NCBI GenBank assembly: GCA_958450325.1
Contig: OY288245.1
Coordinates: 65,645,441 to 65,709,440 of the forward strand
DNA from: Agrostemma githago
Taxonomy: Eukaryota > Streptophyta > Magnoliopsida > Caryophyllales > Caryophyllaceae
Length of the DNA stretch: 64,000 bases
Reading direction: 5' to 3'
Shown: piece after piece, positions 43,887 through 55,593 of the stretch
How the letters are laid out: each line of letters opens with the position of its first letter
Numbering within the stretch: position 1 is the first letter of the stretch
Made by a program: the position numbers and the translations under genes
Notes under the pieces: model-generated
Told to the model about the DNA's origin: nothing
Seen by the model: the letters and a program-made list of their open reading frames with translations, nothing else
Databases searched by the model: none

Positions 43887-44413
43887 ATGCAAGAAGAAAT
43901 CGAGGAAATAGTTATTGAGAATGTCCAACTTAAAGAAATACTTAAAGCAACAGACAATGTGACTGTTACTAATGAAGTTAAAAATGAGCTGAAAATTTTG
44001 AGAAAGGTCAACAAAGATTTGTCCAAAGAGTTGCTTGATCTGAAATTTGTCTCAGCCCAACCTACTGTTCCCGATGAGTTTCCTAACCCCCAAACTATTG
44101 AATTGACTAATGAGAATGAACGTCTCAAGGTTGAGGAAACTCCAAAAGAAACTTGTTAGTAATGATACTCTCGAGTCTAGATCTATAGGTGCTAGAATTT
44201 TCTACTTAGAGGCGTGTAATATCAACCTTAAATGTTTAATTGAACAAAGAGACAAGAGTTTGCGTCAATTTGAAGCTAAGTGTATCACATCCGAACAATT
44301 GCTCAAACAAAAAATTAAGGAAAATGAGAGTCTCACTCTATTCAAGACACTATTAATGAACTTGTTGAAGCTAGAAGAGTCCACAAAACTTGGGAAGGAA
44401 GCCAAAATGTGCT
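43887..44413 (+). pseudogene. gag: Copia gag C-terminal region, coiled-coil rich
   Basis: Two overlapping frames read as charged heptad-like sequence (EEIEEIVIENVQLKEILKA, NELKILRKVNKDLSKELL) and then LEACNINLKCLIEQRDKSL. Such coiled-coil regions are common in Copia gag proteins of the longer lineages. A frameshift near 44110-44150 divides it. A CCHC-like remnant (HHCGKTGHF) occurs in the next frame near 44574. Confidence 0.6.
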
Positions 44414-44751
44414 AAATTTTCTTACCAATCAAGACAACTTGTGTCGTGAAAAAGAGGGGCTTGGGTTCAAATGAAATAGACGTCATGAGTGTAAAATTCA
44501 CAACTCCAACCCCACTAAAAGAGACTTTACGAAAAGAAAATATGTAGCACTTCTCGAGTACATCATTTGTCATCATTGTGGTAAAACCGGTCATTTTCTC
44601 AATGCTTATGAGGAAAGGGATCAAAGTATTGATCGAGGTATTAAAGTGACTAACAAAACATGGGAACAAAGGGAATTAATTAAGGATGCTTTAACCAAGG
44701 GACTCAAATCCGTTTGGGTTCCTAAACTCTCCTCTTAATTTCGTGTAGGGC

Positions 44752-44964
44752 TTGGTGAGGGGACGTCGTGATTGGTATCTTGATAGTGGATGCTCTCGTC
44801 ACATGACGGGTGATAGAAGCCAATTCCTCACACTAGAAGCATATGATGGTGGCACGGTAACTTTTGGAGACAACAAAAAAGGTGAAGTCATAGGACTTGG
44901 AAAGGTTGGTAAGCCTTCATTGGTTTGTGTCGACAATGTGCGGCTTGTCAAAGGTACAACATGA
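44752..44964 (+). pseudogene. pol: Copia protease fragment
   Basis: WYLDSGCSRHMTGD is the diagnostic start of Copia protease, and it is followed by TFGDNKKGEVIGLGKVG. The catalytic DSG is present. The frame is lost soon after VRLVKG, and a linker-like region (DEEFEISLARKEHTLEDEL) follows from 44964. Confidence 0.85.
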
Positions 44965-45423
44965 TGATGAAGAATTCGAAATAAGCCTTGCTCGAAAAGA
45001 ACACACACTTGAAGATGAGCTAAACGGAGCTGCTGAGCAACAGTCTGCCAGACTGTTACCTGAAGATGAAGGCACGAGTTCAGGGGGAATTAATGATCCT
45101 CCTGAAAGTGACCTTTAAGGAGATAATGGTGAAGCAGCAGCTAATTCCCAAGGACCAGAAGCGTCCTTAGAATCTAGTGTGGAAGCATCGACTCTCAGCC
45201 AATAAGCAACAGTCGGAATGACTGTTACAGTCGAGTAGGAAGATACTTTCATTCCCACGAAGTGGAAGCATCAAAGCTCACACCCCTCTCAAATCTGACT
45301 AGTTACTTGAAATCTGGAGTAAAGACAAAGTCATCCTCAACAATTTCTACTCTTGTAACGCTTTCGTTTCTCAAATCGAACCGCCCAATATCACAGTCGC
45401 TCTGACTGATGCGCCTACTGGTT

Positions 45424-45640
45424 AATAGCAATGCAAGAAGAGCTTGTTCAATTCAAGAGGAATAATGAGGTATGTCATCTTGTTCCTAGGCCCTCTAATT
45501 GTACTGTCATTGGTACTAGATAGGTCTTTCCTAATAAGCTAGACGATTCCGGTGAAATTGTAAGGAACAAGGCTAATTAAGCTAGTGGTCCAAGGTTATA
45601 ATCAACAAGAAGGTATCGACTATGATGAATGTATGGTTAC
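45424..45640 (+). pseudogene. pol: Copia reverse transcriptase N-terminal fragment
   Basis: The sequence reads AMQEELVQFKRNNEVCHLVP, then VIGTR, a stop, VFPNKLDDSGEIVRNKA, a stop, and LVVQGYNQQEGIDYDE. This is the conserved start of Copia RT. The catalytic YVDD region is absent. Confidence 0.85.
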
Positions 45641-45715
45641 AACCCTAAACCCAAGGACCTGTTACGAGTATTAACCGAAAAGACAAAAGTAGAGGGATAA
45701 CAATTGTACCTTATT

Positions 45716-46354
45716 TGCAGTGGAGCAACGTATTATTAAGAAGTATAATAAGCCCAAAAATATATATAATCTTCACGTACAGAATAAATAATCTCCAGAT
45801 AGAATAAATAATCTTCACGGACAGAATAAATAATTCCCACGGACAGAATAAAACACCCCAAACGTGATGTTGCCTTTGGTATCTACACGGGTACGGAACT
45901 GCGACGTATATGCTAGTATAAAGGTACGTGAGACCGTCTCACAACTTCTCTCTATATCTCTCTTATAACTTTTATAAGACGAATATATTATGAGTCAATA
46001 CTCTTTTATTCCATATCTTGGTTCATCATATGAACCTCGATATATAGGAGATGAGAAGGTAGAATTAGGTTACTTCCATAACTCTAATTACCATAATTAG
46101 ATTATTAGTATAACTCTAATTACCATAACCTGACAACGCAGCTGGGTCCGTATTACTACTGACCCGATATATTTAATATATCGATATATATTAATAATAT
46201 CCTGTACACATTGTGTGTGACCCAATGGGCCCACTTAAGACTACCAGACATATAACTCATTTATATGTCAACCCGACATCGACCTCTAGCAAGGCAGATT
46301 GGATACATAGACTTAAGCGGGTAAATTCGTAGGACAGTGGACATAACTCCTTCA
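45716..46354 (-). repeat. 3' LTR of a reversed Copia element
   Basis: Read on the minus strand it starts TGAAGGAGTTATGTCC right after a polypurine tract and ends near CTCCACTGCA. It is about 640 bp. The far end is less certain than the near end because no second LTR is in the window. Confidence 0.6.
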
Positions 46355-46367
46355 GTCTCCCACTTGT
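46355..46367 (-). other. Polypurine tract of the reversed Copia element
   Basis: The minus strand reads ACAAGTGGGAGAC directly before the LTR, the typical Copia polypurine tract. Confidence 0.75.
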
Positions 46368-47253
46368 ACATGTCCTCTCAAGAACGGCGTTAAGTCTCTT
46401 TGCTACTACTGTCTCTAATTGAGAATGAGGCAAGAAGAAGTGTCATCCTCACATGTCTCAATCTTTTACTCGAATCTTTGAGTTGACTTGTTAAAAGAGC
46501 AGATAGATGACAATCATCCTATCTGAGGGCGGCCACGCATTTGCACAAGTCACACTCTTCGAGTGGCCAAGAAACAATAAATTCCCTTCAATAAAGGAAG
46601 AGCAAATCCCCTCTTGTCTAACCACATACTATCACATGATCCATGCATGCCCAATAACCATCCATAGCCCCCTTTCACAGCTGACGAGGAATAGTATCAA
46701 AGCATACACATCACATGTACAGGATACTCAAAGACTCAGGTCTAAAGACCGTACAAGTTCATAACTTGCAAAATACTTTACTGACACTAAGCGAAATCTT
46801 AGTAAAATCCTTTTCGACGGGTCTGTCTAATGCATGTTCTTAACATACACCCGTGTGCCTGGTTTAGTATCTCAATACCTATGACTCAAGGAACTTATTC
46901 ATCAACCAACTCACACACCAGTCATTTAGGGGTATTCAAATGTCCCAACACAATACCCTGACTAGAGACAAAATAATTACATCATCCAAATAGAGTTCCA
47001 AGACTAAGTCACGCACTTAGTGATCTATTTCATCAATGTAAATTATTTAGGGACAAAACTCGGTTACATTAACCAAATGGCAATGTATGTGTCATACATA
47101 TATCAATTATCGAAATAACTCCCACTAAACCAAACACCTCTAAGAGTACTGAGACCACTTGCCCATGCGTCTTATACCAATCATAACAATATGATCTTTA
47201 TGTAGAGAAGGTTTCGTTTGTATCGGTTATTTACAAGCATATGACCAATCTAC
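46368..47253 (-). mobile_element. 3' internal region of the reversed Copia element
   Basis: This is noncoding or strongly decayed sequence between pol and LTR. It ends at the Athila-like insertion with target duplication TCTAC (47249-47253), and the same element resumes at 59341. Confidence 0.65.
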
Positions 47254-48910
47254 TGATAAGTGTAGATTGTAGCGCCTATTTTACTGTGTTCGGTCCCATT
47301 TTCCTTGTGGAATCGCTCCTTGGGAGCGGTTTATGGGCTACTTATGCTTCCTTTAGTTCGTTTCAGGTTCCCGAGACCAATTGTGAAGAGTTGGAGCAAA
47401 TCCGACTCGATACATACACTTTTTGGAGCCAACGAAGTGAAGGAACGATCACTCGATGCCTTGGATTCAACCCCGAGACCTCGGAACCCAATCCCGAGCC
47501 TCTTAGACCCGATCCCGAGTCCCGAGAATCGATGAGAAACCCATGAGAAGCAAGGAGGGACCAAAAAGAGCTTATTTGAGGCCTACAAGGCCCATCCCGG
47601 TCGGGATGGCCTCAACCCGTCCGGGATGAGGTGTGCATTTAGCGAAGCTACTGACCTGGGTCCGTCCCGGTCGGGACCAGCCCGTCCCGGTCGGGATCAA
47701 GCATAACACCGCGCTGTGTTATCAATAACACCAGGCTGTGTTATTGCCCGTCCCGGTCGGGACCGATCCGTCCCGGTCGGGACCGTGGAGCTGTAGCACG
47801 CAACTCATTGTTTCATCCTCCTTCCTCTTGTAACCCTACAAATACTCTTCCTCTTGTATTCTTAAGGGATGTTAGACACTTCCCACAAAACCCTAGACTA
47901 TTTTAGGTTAGATTAGCTTAGATTAGTGTAGATTAGTCCTTAATTACTCCTTAATCTAGTTAGTTACTCTTGTATTATTGGGATTCTTGAAGAATCTACC
48001 AATCTTGACAACATTGGTGGATGTTTGGGTATTCTTTTATGCAAGTGTTCATCTTTTCCATTCCTTTCTAGTTGGTATAATCTTTCTTCTCCTTTTACTC
48101 TTAATCTTTCATAGTTAATCAAGTTTTCATCTTTGTTATTGTTTGTTCTTGTTCTTGTTAGTTTCATAATGTATGTTTAGACGCTTGTGTTGAGTCCTCT
48201 TGTTTATGTTGATGTTTGTTTAGATATGTTTGAGTAGTACTCTTGCTAGGGTTAGTAGGGTGATTTGGGTGTTTAATGGGTGATTAAGGGTTTGTTGGAG
48301 ATGTTGGTGGAAGTTTTGGGTTTCCTCTTGGTTAGATGCATGGTATATGATGACATGTAGATGCATATGCTTGTTTTTTCTTGCCTTTTCTCTTGTGGGT
48401 GATGGTTTGCTCGTGGGTTTGGTTCCCTCACTACGTAGCGAGAGCCCGGTGAGGACGACCCCTAGGTCGGTCTACGTAGCGAGAGCCCGGACGTGACCTA
48501 GGCTACGATAGCACGCTAGGAACCCCGTTTGTCATATGTGTCGCTAAGGTGGGTTCTATCAAGAACCTCTAGGTCGGTCTACGTAGCGAGGGCCCAGACT
48601 ACACCTAGATTACCCGACTACCCCTTCATCTTAGCTCTTCCTCGATCATTCCATTACCCCTTGAACCCGACCTAATCCTAGCCTTTTTCCTTATTTGTTT
48701 TCTTCGTTACCTTAGTCGTAGTCTTAGCCTTCTCCCCTCCTTATCATTCTAGTTTAGCTTAGTTCGTTGACCTAGTCTAGTATTTAGGTGACCTTAGTCT
48801 AGACGCCTCTTACCGTCCCCGTGGATTCGACCCGACTTGCCCTATCTACCAAGTTAGGATTAGCCGGTTATTATTTGACGGTGGGGATCCACGGCAAATC
48901 CCTACCATCA
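47254..48910 (+). repeat. 5' LTR of the Athila-like element
   Basis: It starts TGATAAGTGTAGATTG and ends CCCTACCATCA. The expected TATA box is changed to TACAAATA at 47837-47844. A cluster of GTCCCGGTCGGGAC-type hairpins lies at 47593-47784. It has a 22-bp duplication (ATAACACC...GTGTT) not present in the 3' LTR. Confidence 0.95.
47593..47784. repeat. Cluster of short hairpins in the Athila-like 5' LTR
   Basis: CATCCCGGTCGGGATG occurs at 47593 and CGTCCCGGTCGGGACC-type units at 47663, 47683, 47749 and 47769. Units come in pairs 20 bp apart. The cluster is conserved in the 3' LTR (58023-58195). Confidence 0.88.
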
Positions 48911-48913
48911 ATT

Positions 48914-48932
48914 TGGCGCCGTTGCCGGGGAC
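48914..48932 (+). other. Primer-binding site, Athila type
   Basis: TGGCGCCGTTGCCGGGGAC starts three bases after the LTR. This is the classic Athila-type site, described as complementary to tRNA-Asp. Confidence 0.88.
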
Positions 48933-49096
48933 GGTGCTAGTTTAGACTTTGTTTTCCTAGTTACTTGACTTTGTCTTTGTGTTTGTGTTTTTCTTTTTTT
49001 TTGGTTCCTTTGCTTCTTGTGTGTGAAGTTTATTTCTCTCTTGTCTAGTGCCCAAAAAGCACTAGACTTCTCACGTTTGCTCCTAGTCTACAGCTT

Positions 49097-50203
49097 TTGC
49101 CTAGAAGTGGTGACCATCCTCTTCTTTACAACTCAGAGCCGCATAAACGGACGGTTGCTAGATTGAGAGGTTTCCAACCGGGTACAAGCCTAGTTTTCGA
49201 GCAAAGCGTGAGGTTTGATCTAAACTCCCCACACATTGAAGCCACTATGAGCTACTCCTCCTCCTCTATGGACCAAGGGTATGACATGACGTCTCCCTAC
49301 TACTATCAAGCTTCTTGGGGTAATCAAGACACTAGTGGGTATGAGCTTCAAGGATATGGAAACGGCTACCAACAAGTGAACGCTTACCAATCCTACGATC
49401 ATGGTGGCTATTACTCAAGCAATCATTGTGAACCCACCATGTTTCATCAAGATTCAGCATATGGAAGCCAATATCCCCAAAACCCACCACATTACCCTTC
49501 ACCTCAACCACAATATGAACCCCATGACCCGCAATACTACCATTCACCTCAACCTCACTACCAACAATATGATGCCCCACCCCTAGGGTATCATCAAGAT
49601 TTTTAAGGAGCTTTACAAGACCCCAATGACCACCAAATGCCAAGCTTGGAGTTAGATCAATCGATTCTTCAAATGCTAAAGAACCAACAAGAGATGGCCA
49701 TCCAATCGCAAAAGAATTATGAAATCTTGGCCGAACTCCTAAGGGAAAGGGAGGAATCTAAAGCTAGATTGAATGCTTTAACGGCTCAAACCCTAATGTT
49801 CTTAACTCGATCTTCACAACTTGATGAGGGATGTTCATTTGGGGAAGGGGAACAACCCAATGACGAGGCCGTTAATGAATTCCCTATGAGGAGCGAACTT
49901 TGCTTTGAAGAACCTTAATCGTCTACCCAAAAAGAGACGAATGAGGATATGAACCTTGATGAAGGCATTGTTGGTGAAGAATTGGAGGAGGTTAGTGAGT
50001 TGGATGAGTTGGTGGAATTTGTGAAGTTGTTGGGTGAAATTGATGAGCCCATGTTGCCCATGTCCGAGAATGTGGATAAGCATCAAGAGCCCCTTGTAAG
50101 TGAACCAAGCAATGGTTTGGAAGAGATTGAAACCGCCGGTAGAAGTTTCGATTCTCTCCTCCAAGATGATGTGGGGACGAGTGATGAAGATGGGGAACCA
50201 TAA
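49097..50203 (+). pseudogene. gag: Athila-type gag N-terminal region with two in-frame stops
   Basis: One frame runs over about 369 codons, interrupted by TAA at 49604 and TAA at 49916. It opens with an Athila-like segment (RTVARLRGFQPGTSLVFEQS), passes through a long Tyr/Gln/Pro/His-rich low-complexity part (residues about 60-169), then a helical Gln/Glu-rich segment (ILQMLKNQQEMAIQSQKNYE, ELLREREESKARLNALTAQ), then an acidic Glu-rich part. No zinc knuckle and no protease or RT follow. The start codon is uncertain because the frame is open to a TTG. I infer a gag-like particle or RNA-binding remnant of a non-autonomous element. Confidence 0.68.
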
Positions 50204-51109
50204 CTTGAGGAAAGTGTGGGGGTGTGCAACAAGGAAACGAGGCCAAAGCCGTTTTTTGTGCCTCATGATGTAGACTTGAAGCTTGCTAGTGATTGGAGAT
50301 GATGCCTAGGGAGGAAGAGGTCGGTGAAGTAGCTCGTAGGATGGATAGACCCCGGAGACAACACGAGAGATGATGTCGGGTCTTCTGAGGACTACTTCTT
50401 GCCTCCACCTTGGAGGCCGTGGAGGTTAGCTTGGCTCAAACACTCTTTGGGTCGTCTTTATGATGTCGGTCGTGCGTTCGACTTGCTCCTCCATGCCCTT
50501 GAGGGCTATGGTTGAAGAAGGAGAGTCCACCATCCTCGGTTTGACGGAGTTCCTAAAGAACCGTCATGTTGTATATTCCCCTTTCTCTCTTCTCTTTAGT
50601 TTTGGTGTTTGTAATTATGTCTATTGTGATTTTGTTTCTAGGACTCTTAGTTTTGTGAAATTCTTGATTATTTGGATTGTTGATGAGCGATGTGAGGGAG
50701 AGAATTTGATGTTGAGTTTGAGTTTGTTTGATAGGTGTGAAGTGAAGGTGATTCCTAGGGAGGAATGGTTATTGATAGAGCTTGGATCGAGGCCAAGGAA
50801 GTCGGTTTTTGAAGCTTAGGATAAGCTTTTGGGTTTGTGGAAGGCTAGAAGACTCTTCCCGTCCGAGAAGAGGGCTTCCCGACCGGGAAGGGTACGGCAT
50901 CCCGACCGGGACGAAGCCGTCCCGATCGGGATGAGGGTGCATATTATCGAGCTTCCTGGAGTGCCATCCCGTCCGGGATGGGAGCGTCCCGACCGGGACG
51001 GGTGTGTCATCCCGACCGGGATGATCCCCTACTCCCCTTTGTGCCTCTTCTTCGTCATTTGAGTCCACCCAACCATTGTATACCCCCTCCCAACCTCCCT
51101 ACCTATCCT
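50204..51109 (+). other. Noncoding Athila interior with hairpin cluster
   Basis: No credible gene is visible. The last 250 bp hold the hairpin cluster annotated separately. Confidence 0.55.
50855..51023. repeat. Seven 16-bp hairpins with compensatory changes
   Basis: Units start at 50855, 50875, 50898, 50918, 50965, 50985 and 51008. Stem versions include CTTCCCG/CGGGAAG, CATCCCG/CGGGATG and CGTCCCG/CGGGACG, so one stem position occurs as T-A, A-T and G-C. Spacing is 20, 23, 20, 47, 20 and 23 bp. The central dinucleotide is mostly AC, the reverse complement of the GT seen in the LTR units. Confidence 0.92.
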
Positions 51110-51576
51110 CAGGCCCGTCAAACAGCAAGTTGACCTGGTGCTTGGAACCGGGGCCCAAGTTGGAAGAGGGCCTCATTAGCTATGTACAGTATATTATTAT
51201 GTATATGACCACAAGATGGATTAGTGTTGATAATAGTGTTGTAGTGGTAGCAGGCTGAAGATAAGGTCTTATTTTGGTCAGAGGATAGGGGTTCGAATCC
51301 TCATGCAACCATTATTTGATTTTTTTCATCCTTGTTACTTTAGTTTCCTTTTATAAAAATGGAAGAATCTCGTAACAAATATCACATTTATACAAGAACG
51401 AGATTTACGACCAATAAAAACTATTTTATTAAAATAAAAATTTAAATGGTGCACTTAGTCCATCTTTATTTTTAAGGACTGAACCTTAAAAGTATGGCAA
51501 ACGGTAAACGATAAGGTCATAAGGGGCCTCCAAAAAAAATTGGCACAGGGCCACCAAATATCATTTGACGGCCCTG
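51110..51576. mobile_element. hAT-type MITE with an 8-bp target duplication
   Basis: The ends are CAGGCCCGTCAAA and, in reverse, CAGGGCCGTCAAA. Perfect 8-bp duplications CCTATCCT flank it (51102-51109 and 51577-51584). It is 467 bp with no coding sequence. Terminal CAG and an 8-bp duplication are the hallmarks of hAT elements. Confidence 0.9.
51242..51300 (+). other. tRNA-like internal promoter boxes (SINE-head-like) inside the MITE
   Basis: TAGTGGTAGCAGG resembles a Pol III box A, and GGTTCGAATCC 48 bp further on is a perfect box B. T-rich sequence follows. I see no full tRNA cloverleaf, so this is more likely a SINE head or tRNA relic than a tRNA gene. Confidence 0.5.
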
Positions 51577-51584
51577 CCTATCCT

Positions 51585-51914
51585 TGCCCATATCATATGA
51601 CCCTCGCACCTCATTTCCATACCTTCACCTCATTTCGTCCTCACTTTAGACCGATATTCACATCAAACCCCACCTCCTCACACCATGGCTAGCCTACTAC
51701 CTCAACCATGCGATTTTCTCAAGTATGAAGCGGGTTAACAATGAAGAAGACAAGCAAAGTGCCTATATTGATCATTGAGACGATGGAGCGAGTGAGTTGC
51801 TAACCGATGGGTACGGCAACTATCCCTTCTTTTCTGTCTATTATTGCTTCTGTTCCCTTGTTTGTCCCCTTCCCCTTGTACACTTTTGTGTCATGGTGTC
51901 ATGGTGGCCTTCGA
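51585..51914 (+). other. Athila interior between MITE and solo LTR
   Basis: I see no gene or repeat of note here. Confidence 0.5.
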
Positions 51915-54900
51915 TGTAACACCCCTGATTTTTATAAATTAAATTAAATTAAAATTATGTTCGTATTTTTATTTTTACGATTTAACTCGTAATTCTTAAA
52001 ATTATTATAAAACGAATTTATCGTTTAATCGATTCAAACTCCTAAAATTCTATTTGACTCAAAAACTCTTCTTATATTTAAAACATATTTTTATTTCTGT
52101 TTCGATTCATTTTATACATTTAATTTAATTCTTATCGAAAGTCTATTTCGACGATTTAAATTCTAAATTCTTTTTATTTATTTATATCTAAGCTCGAATT
52201 TTCTATTTTTTTTCGGCTCGAGACTCATTTATTTTAAGTTTCGTCAAAACATTTATTTCCTTTCCTCGAGAAATCAATTTAATTCACTCCATCGAAAATT
52301 TATTATTTATCGGGAAATATTATTTGATCGTCTAATTATTTATAAGCTTCGTCGTCGTCTCGAATATTTTAATTACTCATTTTATGTGACGGCCCGGTTA
52401 TTTATTAATTTGTTGACTCATTTGAATTCGTTTTGTGGGTCAATCAACTTATCGTTACGAGATTCGTTTAATTCATATTTTTCCCAATCGATTCATTTAA
52501 TTAATCTTTTTTTTCCCTTTCCTCTTGATTCAATGTATTCTATTTACATTCAGCCCTCTTTGTTTTTATTTTGTTTACTCCACCGCTAGACTCCCCTTCA
52601 TTCATATCCCTTATCTTTTTGTTTTCCTCCATCACTCACGCATACATCCCCTCTTCTTTTTGTTTTGTTCTCACTGCCCTCTTTGTTTTTCACGTCTCAT
52701 CCCTTTCCTTTTGTTCCCATCTTCTTTTTGGTCCGCTTCACCATAATTCTGCCTTCATCCTTCATCTTTTCCCTTCCTATTCTTGTTTCTTTTCGAAAAA
52801 TTGACCCATCTGCCGCTGTCGCTGCTATGCTCGCTGCTGTTGCTGCGTTCTAATGTTGCTGCTATCGTCTGTTTTACCCTGCTGCGGGTCTTACCGCTGC
52901 CATTCCGTGTATGTGCTGCTGTCACGTTTTTCTGCTGCTGTTGTCGTACTATGTCGTTGCTGCTACGTTTTATCCGCCAGCCTGAATGCGTGAGGGTAAT
53001 TCTCTTCCCTTCTATCTTTGTTGTTCGATCTCTCGCCCTTCTCTTTCTTCTTCTTTCTTCTTCTTTCTTCTTCTTCTTTGTTCTGTTCTTATACTTCTGC
53101 TGCTATCCTCGTTGTGCTAATGTCATTTCTGTTTTGCTCTTGCGGCTGATGTTATGCGCGGTTGTTTCTGCTGTTGTTGTTGTCCAACTGTTGGTGCCTT
53201 ATCGCTGTCGATGTTACTATTTTACCATGTTGTTTTACGTACCCATTTCTCTGGTTTTGCAACTTTCTCGTCTAGTGATTATTGCTAATGCTAGCCTTTG
53301 TTCCCCAACCTTCTCTTTATTCATTCCAATCTCAACTTCCTCTTGCTGCTGTCGTATGTCACTATTCGTTGCTGCTGCTTTGTTGTTGCAGTTGTGTGGG
53401 TCACTTTAGTCTGTTTTCATCCCATTTTCTTGCCCATTTCCTCTATTCTTGTTGCTCTTTGCCATGCTAGTTCCGGTCAACCGCACCCGTTCTTTTCATT
53501 TCCCCGGGTACATCAGACTTTGATGAGTTTTGTGGTTGTCGTCTTGTGTTACATTCCGTTTGGTGTCTAACTCTAGTTTTTTTTTCCAAGTTTCTCTAAT
53601 TCCGACTCCTTTGTTTCCGTGTCCACGTGTTCGTATCTCCGTATGTAAGAGCCTCGAAGCTGGTTGGTAGTCACCAGATTGATAAGAGCTTGGATAGATG
53701 GATTGAAGCGGCTAGTACCTTGATGTTTCCGACTCAAGGTAACTTTAGGACGTTACTCGATTTTATATCGTATGTTTGAGTATTAGTATGTAGTAAATAT
53801 TTTAACTTCGGTTTTCTAATTTTAGCTATTTATTATTTGCTAAAAATATTATTTTATAAATCGTGTGCTTTATAAATTTTTACAAGTTTTCGATATCATT
53901 TTATAAATCGTTAGTAATTTAATTATTTACGACGTTATAATATTTTGTTGGTTATCGTGACACTAGTAACTAAATAATATCGATTTTATATTTTAGGCAT
54001 ATTTCGTTAATTTATAATTTTCACTCAAAATCGTATTTTTATATTTTAATCGAAATTTGTATACTTGTTAATAAATTAATTTTCGTTTTACGATTTATTC
54101 TAATAAATGAGAAAATAGTCGATTTTGTTTTAAATATATTTTTAGTCGAGACTATTTTTACTAATAATTTTCTATTTGTTTCCGATTGACTATTTTTATT
54201 AAAAATCCGTATTATTTATTAATAAAAACTATTTGTTAAAAATAATTTGAAATCTTCGTAAGTCTCATTTCATTTATAAACTCGTTGACTTAATTAATTT
54301 TGATATCGTTTTTCTTAAAACGTCTCTTTTCTAAAATTTATATCTTTAACCCGATTTCCTAATTATTTGTAAAATGCTATATATTGACCTATTATATTTT
54401 ATTTATATTTTGAGTAACGAATTTGAAATATAATAAAGTTACGATAACGACGATAATAATAAATGTTAATTTCGTTAGAAATGCTATTTTTAATACATTT
54501 CACATATTTTAATAATTTACGTATTTTCTATAACAATATTTCTATTTTAAGTAAGTTTCTAAAAACAGTAAGTTTCTATTTATAGAAAGCTTCCCTTTTA
54601 ATATAAAATGTTTATTCCTTTTATCCTTATATTATTATAATGATTATATTTATTTTGAATATCGATAATGACTTTGTTTTGGAGTTATGGAATAAAGTCA
54701 AGTGTGGGGTTAGAGTAATATAGTCTGGGATGTACGTTTTTGCCATCAGCTATAATGCCGGTGTGTCTATTTGGGGCACATTTGATCGTTGAACTGGGTG
54801 TAGTTTCGCCCAGGAGAGTGTATGTTTTGACCTTAAGCTAGATATCGCATCGTGTTAGTCGTCGTCAGCTGAACTAGACATATTTGTTGTCTAGGAGGGG

Positions 54901-55534
54901 TGTGCACTACTTAAACCAGGACCTCGCTGCACGCAGTCCTGTTATAGTTGAGTTGCCTAGTTAGAGACTGGATTCTGTTATGAGTTAAGTCTACAGTTCT
55001 CGAAGCTAGTTTCTAGTATTATCCTAGTGAAAGTCTAGCCTTGTGCACACTGATCGAATTTCCATAACGCCATTTTTGAATATTTATATTATCGATTGAT
55101 TTTGACTTGCAGGTTGGCAAGTGCTTTAAGTTTCGCCGCAAACTTATTTTTATTATATCGTTTTAATGTTTTCCCTTTTTAAATATTTTGATATAGTAAT
55201 ACTATTATTTTTCCATATGATATAATATGGCTGGGAAAACGTCCGAGTTACTCCCCACTGACGTGGCTGTTATGTTTATAACATGACAGGTATTTGCTGC
55301 TGGGTTTTGGGTGTGAGCTAGCGAGTAGCGTGGATCCTACTCTTCCTTCATGCGTTTTTTTTTTTTGGATTTGTATAAACCCGTTTGGAGATTTTACTTT
55401 TAGCCCTTTTGTAAAAAGAGGCCTTTGTATTGACTTACCATTTCTTTTAATAAGATATAGTTTGTCAGTGTGTTTTAATCCTAGTCTACAGTGTTTCCGC
55501 CACTGTATTGCGTTAGAATTTCTAGGGGATTACA
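51915..55534 (+). mobile_element. Solo LTR of a chromovirus-type element, 3.6 kb
   Basis: It starts TGTAACACCCCTG and ends GGGGATTACA, with perfect 5-bp target duplications TTCGA (51910-51914 and 55535-55539). The TGTAACACCCC start and the layout resemble the chromovirus LTR at 7323-9555, though the sequence is diverged. There is no primer site or pol. A pyrimidine-rich stretch with many GCTGCTG and CTTCTTTCTT runs (52500-53570) creates long leucine/serine/cysteine-rich frames that I do not regard as genes. The plus orientation is inferred from the TGTAACACCCC start. Confidence 0.85.
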
Positions 55535-55562
55535 TTCGAGGCCTTGGTAAATGGTTGCTCCC

Positions 55563-55593
55563 GACTCTCGATGATGTGACTACATCGAGAGTC
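55563..55593. repeat. Perfect 11-bp inverted repeat hairpin
   Basis: GACTCTCGATG and CATCGAGAGTC flank a 9-base loop. It lies 29 bp after the solo LTR. Confidence 0.9.

Larger units (their letters stand above)
43854..45690 (+). mobile_element. Degenerate Ty1/Copia internal region, forward
   Basis: Fragments of gag, protease, a linker and reverse transcriptase occur in the correct order but with many stops, frame changes and deletions. Integrase is mostly missing. No LTRs were recognised for it. Confidence 0.78.

Noticed and set aside
47241..47564. Frames repeated in both Athila LTRs (about 100 residues)
   Set aside because: They repeat only because the LTRs are duplicates; the start lies outside the LTR in one copy, and the codon pattern is not protein-like.
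51230..51310. Possible tRNA gene
   Set aside because: Box A and box B are present, but I could not form an acceptor stem or anticodon arm, and it lies inside a MITE.
52783..53409. 208-residue open frame rich in Leu, Ser, Cys and Phe
   Set aside because: It lies in the pyrimidine-rich block of a solo LTR and is low complexity with no domain.
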